Origin: DAHUXT01 sp036378295
GTDB taxonomy: Bacteria > Chloroflexota > Ktedonobacteria > Ktedonobacterales > JADMIN01
Direction: 5' to 3'
Assembly: GCA_036378295.1 (NCBI GenBank)
Contig: DASUWS010000231.1
Location: 1-9,301, forward strand
DNA: 9,301 nt
Positions 5,495-9,301 of the stretch are shown here, piece after piece. Numbering within the stretch: position 1 is the stretch's first letter; each line of letters opens with the position of its first letter. The position numbers and the translations under genes were made by a program. Under the pieces are notes generated by a model, which saw only the letters and a program-made list of their open reading frames with translations, had not been told where the DNA came from and made no database searches.

Positions 5495-5622
5495 GGCAAC
5501 CTCCCTGGTGCGCGGCTCGCATGCGTTTGCACATGCTGACACGTGCCGCTACGTGAGCGGATGCGCCACAATCCGTAGGTATCCGTCATATCGTAAGCAT
5601 GACACCGCTAGATGCGCGCGGC

Positions 5623-5638
5623 TGTGACAAATGTCGCT
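5623..5638. promoter_or_regulatory. possible Crp-type operator upstream of the CxxC/ferredoxin operon
   Basis: TGTGA, 6 bases, then TCGCT: 8 of 10 positions agree with TGTGA-N6-TCACA. It is about 130 bases before the start codon at 5494. The Crp-type regulator in this window has the right recognition residues. A single imperfect site is weak evidence. Confidence 0.3.
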
Positions 5639-5953
5639 TTCTTCAACTCTGGGAAGCCAGTACTGTAATCGCGCGCGCCTTTCCTTGGCAGGCGCCGCCC
5701 TGAGCATCCCTGTGCAATCGCACCGCCTGGTTCCGTAGCGGCTGAAAATCGCAGCGCAGCTCTGGACTCTGAAGGGCCTGCGGTGTACTGTGTGGAGTGG
5801 CGAGCTGGTGGCAGCGTTGGGCGTAGTGGCTTTTTACCGCTGCTTCCGCGCTCGCTACGTGCTTCCCTCCTACGGCGAATAGTGCCCGATTGATGCCTGA
5901 TCTACCGCTCGGCGTCCACTGCGCATATCGCCCGCGAGATGGTCATCGGACGC

Positions 5954-5982
5954 TCTTCCTTCTCATCGTGTTATGCTATATA
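5954..5982 (+). promoter_or_regulatory. candidate promoter of the DUF488 gene
   Basis: TATATA at 5977-5982 lies in the only AT-rich spot of the region, with a weak -35 (TCTTCC at 5954-5959) 17 bases upstream. TATGCT at 5972-5977 is an overlapping alternative -10. Either would give a leader of about 160-170 bases that contains the hairpin and tandem repeats. Confidence 0.4.
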
Positions 5983-6043
5983 CATCGCTAGACATGGGGA
6001 TGATCGCGTAACAAGGTGACCGCGTAGCGCTGGGAGCGCCATA

Positions 6044-6077
6044 GGTGGCCAGCGAGTCAACTCGCCGTGTGGCCACC
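6044..6077. other. nested stem-loop in the DUF488 leader
   Basis: GGTGGCC (6044-6050) pairs perfectly with GGCCACC (6071-6077). Inside, GCGAGT (6052-6057) pairs with ACTCGC (6060-6065) across a 2-base loop. Together they give 13 pairs with a small internal loop. No T-run follows, so it is not a usual terminator; an RNA control structure or a protein-binding palindrome is possible. Confidence 0.6.
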
Positions 6078-6078
6078 A

Positions 6079-6105
6079 GCCAAGACAGCCAAGACAGGCA
6101 AGATC
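6079..6105. repeat. 9-bp tandem repeat in the DUF488 leader
   Basis: Two exact copies of GCCAAGACA (6079-6087, 6088-6096) and a third diverged copy GGCAAGATC (6097-6105), directly after the nested hairpin. Confidence 0.7.
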
Positions 6106-6154
6106 GGAGAAGGATATCGTATCGCGCCTGGAATGATCTGAAAGGAGAACCGGT

Positions 6155-6526
6155 ATGGCACCTGCAGGTATTCTGGTGGCTCAGAAGCGGGTCTATGACA
6201 CGCCCGATCCGGGCGATGGCATGCGGGTGCTGGTGGATCGACTGTGGCCACGGGGTCTCTCGAAGGAACGGGCGCATGTGGATGTATGGCTCAAGGATGT
6301 CGCGCCGAGCCGGGAGTTACGCGCGTGGTTTGGGCATGACCCCGTAAAGTTCGAGGAGTTTCGCCGCCGGTACGAAGCCGAGCTGGCGACCGAACCGGCA
6401 CGGTCCGCGCTGGCGGAATTGCGCGAGCTGGCGCGCAAGCAGCATGTGACGCTGGTCTTCGCTGCGCACGATACGGAACACTGCAATGCTGTCGTGCTCC
6501 GTGAGTTGCTGGCCCAGTCGGTCTGA
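6155..6526 (+). CDS. DUF488 family protein (YeaO-like)
   Basis: 123 residues, about the usual length for the short DUF488 form. Family blocks are clear: KRVYDTPDPGDGMRVLVDRLWPRGLSKERA (in residues 11-40, read here as KRVYD, then RVLVDRLWPRG), VWLKDVAPSRELRAWFGHDP at 44-63, a FRRRYEAEL helix at 69-77, and VTLVFAAHDTEHCNAVVLRELL at 98-119. AAAGGAG lies 7 bases before the ATG. These are soluble cytosolic proteins of unproven function; the conserved Arg, Asp and His residues suggest a small enzyme or ligand-binding protein. It stands alone, with non-coding DNA on both sides, and its leader is unusually structured. Confidence 0.92.
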   Translation: MAPAGILVAQKRVYDTPDPGDGMRVLVDRLWPRGLSKERAHVDVWLKDVAPSRELRAWFGHDPVKFEEFRRRYEAELATEPARSALAELRELARKQHVTLVFAAHDTEHCNAVVLRELLAQSV

Positions 6527-6751
6527 CCCTGTAGTCCTCTCTCACTGCTCGCTCTACCCCTCAAGGATGCTGTTGGACGGTGGAGCATATAGGACGTGTT
6601 TGCGCGTCGGCAACGGTTCGTGCCTGTGACGCGCGCGTGACCACATGCTCACATCTGTTATGTCGATGTGACCGTACCCGTTTACGGTGCTACTGGGGCC
6701 TGTGAGGGAGACGGCAGCCTTCAGTGTCGGATCTTCTCGAAGGAGCGGAAG
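6527..6751. other. intergenic region between DUF488 and histidine kinase genes
   Basis: 225 bases. The first half has no clear terminator and no strong promoter match. The second half carries the dyad cluster listed separately. An upstream GTG at 6668, in frame with the kinase, would extend it by 28 residues but has no ribosome site, so I treat this stretch as non-coding. Confidence 0.5.
6625..6705. promoter_or_regulatory. cluster of GTGA/TCAC half-sites and dyads before the histidine kinase
   Basis: Half-sites are TGTGA at 6625, GTGA at 6637, TCACA at 6649, TGTGA at 6667 and TGTGA at 6701. TCACATC (6649-6655) and GATGTGA (6665-6671) form a perfect 7-bp inverted repeat with 9 bases between. 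ACCGTA (6671-6676) and TACGGT (6683-6688) form a second dyad. This is probably the operator/promoter region of the kinase gene. Binding by the Crp-type regulator is a guess, since spacing differs from the classic N6. Confidence 0.45.
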
Positions 6752-8809
6752 ATGAGCATGGAACGCATGCCGCCAGGGGAACACTATCCGCCGCATCGTG
6801 ACAACGATCGGGCGCGAAGTGTGCGGCCAGATGATGTGCCAGGCGCGAATGCGAGCGCTGGGTCAGATAATGGTGCAAGCGCAGCCGCACCTTACCCAGT
6901 GGATGCCACGACGCTGGCACGCTACCAGGCGCTTCTGGAACAGGCGGTGGATGCCATATTCGTGGCCAATCAAGGACATTTCGTTGAGGTCAACCCCGCG
7001 GCGTGCGCGCTGCTTGGCTATTCGCGCGAGGCATTGCTCGGCATGCGTCTCGTCGATCTGATTCCTCCGGAGGATGTGCCCCGCCTGGAGACCGCGCTTG
7101 GCGAGATGTCGCGAGGAGAAACCCATCGTAGCGAATGGCGGCTACGGCGCAAGAATGGGTCGTTCGTGCCTGTTGAAGTGAGCGCCCGGTTCATGCCAGA
7201 CGGGCGCTGGCAAGCCACTGCGCGCGACATCACCCAGCGCAAGCACCTGGAGAGGGAGCTGCGCGAGCGCACCGAGCAGCTCGTACGCACCTTTGAGGCA
7301 ATGGATGAGGGGGTATACATTTACGACAGCACTGGGCGGTTGGCGGCGATGAATGCGGCTGCCCGGTCGCTGGCGGGTTATGATCTCCACCCTGAGTGGG
7401 AGCAGGAATCGGTACGCGATCGATTCTCCAGGCTCAAGGTACGAGATGTTACGGGTCGCCCGATACTCCCAGGGGCATGGCCGGTGCAGCGGGTATTGCG
7501 CGGCGACATCTTTACCAGCGCCGCACCCATCGAAGTGACCATCAGGACATCTACTGGCCGCGATATGATCCAGCATATCACTGGGGCGCCGCTCCGCGAC
7601 GCGGAAGCGCAGATCGTGGGTGCAGTATTGGTCTGGCGCGATGTGACGGAGCAACGGCGCCTGGAGCGCGAGCTTGCGGCGCGCGCGCACGAGATCGAGA
7701 GCATCTTCGAGACGGAGACCGACGCGGTCATGCTCTTCGACACGGAGGGGCGAACTATTCGCATGAATGCCGCCCAGCGTCGTCTCCTTGGCTATGAGGC
7801 CACAGGGCAGGCGGAATATATTCCGTCGGCGGAGGAGCGTGCGCGCAACTTTGTGGTCTGTGATGTGCGGGGGCGGCCTCTCCCCAAGGAGGCCTGGCCG
7901 ATTTATCGCGTGCTCCGCGGAGAGTCGCTCGTGGGTTCGGATGCCGTGGAGATGTGTCTGCGGTCGCTGGATGGGCGTGAGATACAGGTGAGCGTCAGCG
8001 GCGCTCCCATCTTCGATCAGCAGGGCCGGATTGTTGGCGGAGTGACCGCGGCCCGCGATGTAACGGAGCAGCGGCGCCTGGAGCAGCAGCGCATGGATAT
8101 CTTCAGTGTGGTGGCCCACGATCTCGCCAACCCGCTCGCCGCCATCAAGATGTATCTCCAAATGCAGCAGCGCAGCATCGAGGACGGGCGACCATCACGC
8201 ATACCGGACCCTGAGCTTGTGGAGACCATCGCCCATTCGGTCGCTCGGATGGAGCGCCTGGTTAGTGACATGCGCACGGTCGTCGGTCTTGAATCAAAGG
8301 CGCTGATGCTCGACCGCAAGCCATGTGATCTGGTGGCACTCTGTCAGCAGGAAGCGCGATCTTTGCAGATGACGGAGACACGCGCGCTGCGCGTTATCCT
8401 CCCAGACGAGCCAGTTATCGCGTGGGCGGATACCGACCGGATTGGTCAGGTGCTCACCAACCTGCTCTCGAATGCCGATCGCTATTCCCCCTTCGAGCGG
8501 CCTATCACCCTGGCTCTTCGCCTGGAAGGAGACCCACCAGGCGCAGAGAGCGCGCCCGCGCGGCAGGCCCGCGTGCTCGTCCAGGATGAGGGGCCGGGTA
8601 TTCCGGAGAGCGAGCAAGAACACATCTGGGAACGCTTCCACCGGGTGCCGGGAACGCAGCCCCGGCCTGGAACGGGCGGCAGCCTCGGCCTGGGACTCTA
8701 TATCAGCCGTGAGATCATCGAGCGGCACGGCGGCGCGATGGGCGTCGAGAGCGCAGCGGGCAAGGGGAGCACGTTCTGGTTCACGCTGCCGCTGACCGCG
8801 CCCGCATAG
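6752..8809 (+). CDS. soluble histidine kinase with three PAS domains
   Basis: 685 residues. The ATG at 6752 is chosen because AAGGAG (6740-6745) lies 6 bases upstream; the GTG at 6668 has none. No membrane helix, so it acts in the cytosol. After a polar 50-residue tail come PAS1 (about 55-167, FVEVNPAACALLGYSREALLG), PAS2 (178-302) and PAS3 (314-440), each ending in a DITQRK or DVTEQRR linker. HisKA is at 445-517 with phospho-acceptor H456 in AHDLANPLAAI. The ATPase domain is at 556-681: N-box LTNLLSNADRY with N574, G1 box DEGPGIP at 612-618, F-box IWERFHRV, G2 box GLGLYIS at 646-652. All catalytic residues are present. PAS2 and PAS3 share an odd insert (DVxGRPxLP-x-AWPxxRVLRG), so one is a duplicate of the other. 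No response regulator is adjacent; the signal is unknown. Confidence 0.95.
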   Translation: MSMERMPPGEHYPPHRDNDRARSVRPDDVPGANASAGSDNGASAAAPYPVDATTLARYQALLEQAVDAIFVANQGHFVEVNPAACALLGYSREALLGMRLVDLIPPEDVPRLETALGEMSRGETHRSEWRLRRKNGSFVPVEVSARFMPDGRWQATARDITQRKHLERELRERTEQLVRTFEAMDEGVYIYDSTGRLAAMNAAARSLAGYDLHPEWEQESVRDRFSRLKVRDVTGRPILPGAWPVQRVLRGDIFTSAAPIEVTIRTSTGRDMIQHITGAPLRDAEAQIVGAVLVWRDVTEQRRLERELAARAHEIESIFETETDAVMLFDTEGRTIRMNAAQRRLLGYEATGQAEYIPSAEERARNFVVCDVRGRPLPKEAWPIYRVLRGESLVGSDAVEMCLRSLDGREIQVSVSGAPIFDQQGRIVGGVTAARDVTEQRRLEQQRMDIFSVVAHDLANPLAAIKMYLQMQQRSIEDGRPSRIPDPELVETIAHSVARMERLVSDMRTVVGLESKALMLDRKPCDLVALCQQEARSLQMTETRALRVILPDEPVIAWADTDRIGQVLTNLLSNADRYSPFERPITLALRLEGDPPGAESAPARQARVLVQDEGPGIPESEQEHIWERFHRVPGTQPRPGTGGSLGLGLYISREIIERHGGAMGVESAAGKGSTFWFTLPLTAPA

Positions 8810-9034
8810 CATAGCCCCGGCAACCTGCGCGTCTACCATATTGGTCAACGATCGAACAACCGTTTTCCCGGCGGTTCGCTCTCCCTGGATGCCTCAAGCT
8901 GGCCGAGGGTGGCTGTCCGGGGCTGGCGGTGATGGGGAGCGGGTGGTGGCGCAGGTCGCGCGCTGGCTGGCGTGCCCGTGGCTGGCGGGCTGGGCAGCGT
9001 CCAGACGCCGACATCCTCTCTGTATTTGTGCAAG

Positions 9035-9083
9035 CTCCGCACGTTCTTGCGCATGCGCACAGGATGCGCAAGAACGTGCGGAG
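9035..9083. repeat. perfect 20-bp inverted repeat with 9-base loop
   Basis: The arm at 9035-9054 (starts CTCCGCACGTT, ends TTGCGCAT) is exactly complementary to 9064-9083; the loop is GCGCACAGG. The left arm plus loop also contains the 12-bp palindrome TGCGCATGCGCA (9048-9059), which competes with the main stem. GCAAGC flanks the structure at 9030-9035 and 9085-9090. No T-run follows on either strand, so it is not a standard terminator. It lies 225 bases after the kinase gene. Confidence 0.85.
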
Positions 9084-9103
9084 AGCAAGCGGCAGGAGGA
9101 GCG

Positions 9104-9130
9104 GCCATGAGCGCCATGAGTGCCATGAGC
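9104..9130. repeat. 9-bp tandem repeat, three copies
   Basis: GCCATGAGC, GCCATGAGT, GCCATGAGC at 9104, 9113 and 9122. One base differs in the middle copy. Each unit carries an ATG in the same frame. Confidence 0.8.
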
Positions 9131-9139
9131 GAGACATAG
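9107..9139 (+). CDS. possible 10-residue leader-type mini-ORF
   Basis: ATG at 9107, ten codons (MSAMSAMSET) and TAG. A full AGGAGG at 9094-9099 is 7 bases upstream, which is the best ribosome site of this region. The peptide is entirely made of the 9-bp repeat plus Glu-Thr. It directly follows the 20-bp hairpin. It may be a translated leader peptide, a remnant of a gene start after repeat expansion and a stop, or chance. No long gene follows in the next 160 bases. Confidence 0.3.
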   Translation: MSAMSAMSET

Positions 9140-9196
9140 CGCACACTCACCCCTGCCTGCACCACTGCCCGGTCACTGGGGAACCCCATCCCCTGT

Positions 9197-9219
9197 CCCT
9201 CTCTTCCACAGGGAGAGGG
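9197..9219. repeat. REP-like palindrome with CCCTCTC/GAGAGGG arms
   Basis: CCCTCTC (9197-9203) pairs with GAGAGGG (9213-9219) around a 9-base loop, flanked by GGGG-AA-CCCC just upstream. The same arm core is in the stem at 4907-4949. Such CCCTCTCCC...GGGAGAGGG units are common as intergenic repeats in many GC-rich bacteria. Confidence 0.5.
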
Positions 9220-9255
9220 GAGCCAGAAGCAGGCACAGGCGCTGTTGGAAACCGA

Positions 9256-9299
9256 AGCCCTCCCCGTGACGGGGAGCGTGGCCCGCAGGGCTGGGAGGG
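9256..9299. repeat. GC-rich compound palindrome at the right edge
   Basis: CTCCCCG-TGA-CGGGGAG (9260-9276) is a perfect 7-bp hairpin. AGCCC (9256-9260) matches GGGCT (9288-9292), and CCCTCCC (9258-9264) matches GGGAGGG (9293-9299) as alternative pairings. The element probably continues past the window. Confidence 0.5.
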
Positions 9300-9301
9300 G
9301 G

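Larger units (their letters stand above)
5495..6154. other. 660-base non-coding region between the CxxC/ferredoxin operon and the DUF488 gene
   Basis: No reading frame here looks like a protein. Visible elements: CCGCT-ACGTG-AGCGG (5546-5560), ATCCGT twice at a 10-base step (5571 and 5581), a possible Crp-type half-palindrome at 5623-5638, GCAGCG/CGCTGC arms with a TTTTT stretch between them around 5811-5844, an AT-rich promoter-like spot at 5972-5982, GCGCT-GGG-AGCGC at 6027-6039, and the hairpin and 9-bp repeats listed separately. The middle (about 5640-5940) shows nothing convincing; it could hold a small RNA. Confidence 0.5.
8810..9301. other. right-edge region without a convincing gene
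   Basis: The 492 bases after the kinase stop hold only short frames of biased composition on both strands. None has a ribosome site plus protein-like sequence, except the mini-ORF at 9107. The region is notable for its palindromes: a weak AACCG/CGGTT pair at 8858-8876, the 20-bp inverted repeat at 9035-9083, and GC-rich repeats from 9177 to the edge. Confidence 0.55.

Noticed and set aside
5750..5800. tRNA-like stretch with an anticodon-like loop
   Set aside because: No matching acceptor stem and no TTCRA T-loop could be drawn around it.
7142..8161. 339-codon open frame on the minus strand inside the kinase gene
   Set aside because: It is antisense to well-supported PAS and HisKA coding sequence; its translation is rich in His, Arg and Leu without domain pattern, as expected of a GC-rich shadow frame.
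3712..9130. Tandem repeats as a CRISPR array
   Set aside because: Units are 9 bases, contiguous, differ between loci and have no spacers; no cas gene is present.
8841..9189. Frames of 89 and 114 codons on the two strands after the kinase
   Set aside because: Both cross the 20-bp inverted repeat and have biased Arg/Ala/Pro composition; no ribosome site precedes either start.

Overview
The window looks like chromosomal DNA of a GC-rich, free-living bacterium. Several proteins (7Fe ferredoxin, DUF2249 protein, heme-copper-like membrane protein, DUF488 protein) read like those of Chloroflexota such as Ktedonobacteria or Thermomicrobia. This placement is an impression from sequence style, not a search result. 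No phage, transposase, plasmid, rRNA, tRNA or CRISPR sequence is visible.

Layout. (1) Positions 1-1665, minus strand: a membrane protein of unknown function, an adjacent small membrane-anchored beta-rich protein, and the N-terminal part of a PhzF-family enzyme that runs off the left edge. (2) Positions 1897-4868: a redox-flavoured cluster. It holds a plus-strand MIP18/DUF59 Fe-S assembly factor, a minus-strand pair (DUF2249 protein, then a 12-helix protein resembling heme-copper oxidase subunit I), and a divergent plus-strand Crp/Fnr-family regulator. The divergent promoter region contains nested dyads. (3) Positions 4980-5494, minus strand: a two-gene operon in which a small CxxC protein overlaps a 7Fe ferredoxin by 4 bases. 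(4) Positions 5495-6154: non-coding, ending in a structured leader for a DUF488 (YeaO-like) protein at 6155-6526. (5) Positions 6752-8809: a soluble histidine kinase with three PAS domains and no response regulator beside it, preceded by several GTGA/TCAC half-sites. (6) Positions 8810-9301: no convincing gene, but a perfect 20-bp inverted repeat, a tandem 9-bp repeat carrying a 10-codon mini-ORF, and GC-rich palindromes of a REP-like kind.

Inference on how the genes work together: the 1.9-5.5 kb part combines Fe-S assembly, a low-potential electron carrier, a heme-copper-like membrane protein, a DUF2249 protein and a Crp-type sensor. Together these suggest a respiratory or nitric-oxide/oxygen response module. 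The regulator lacks cysteines and the usual cAMP-contact Arg, so its signal is unclear. A second theme is non-coding: 9-bp tandem duplications and strong hairpins recur next to ribosome binding sites.
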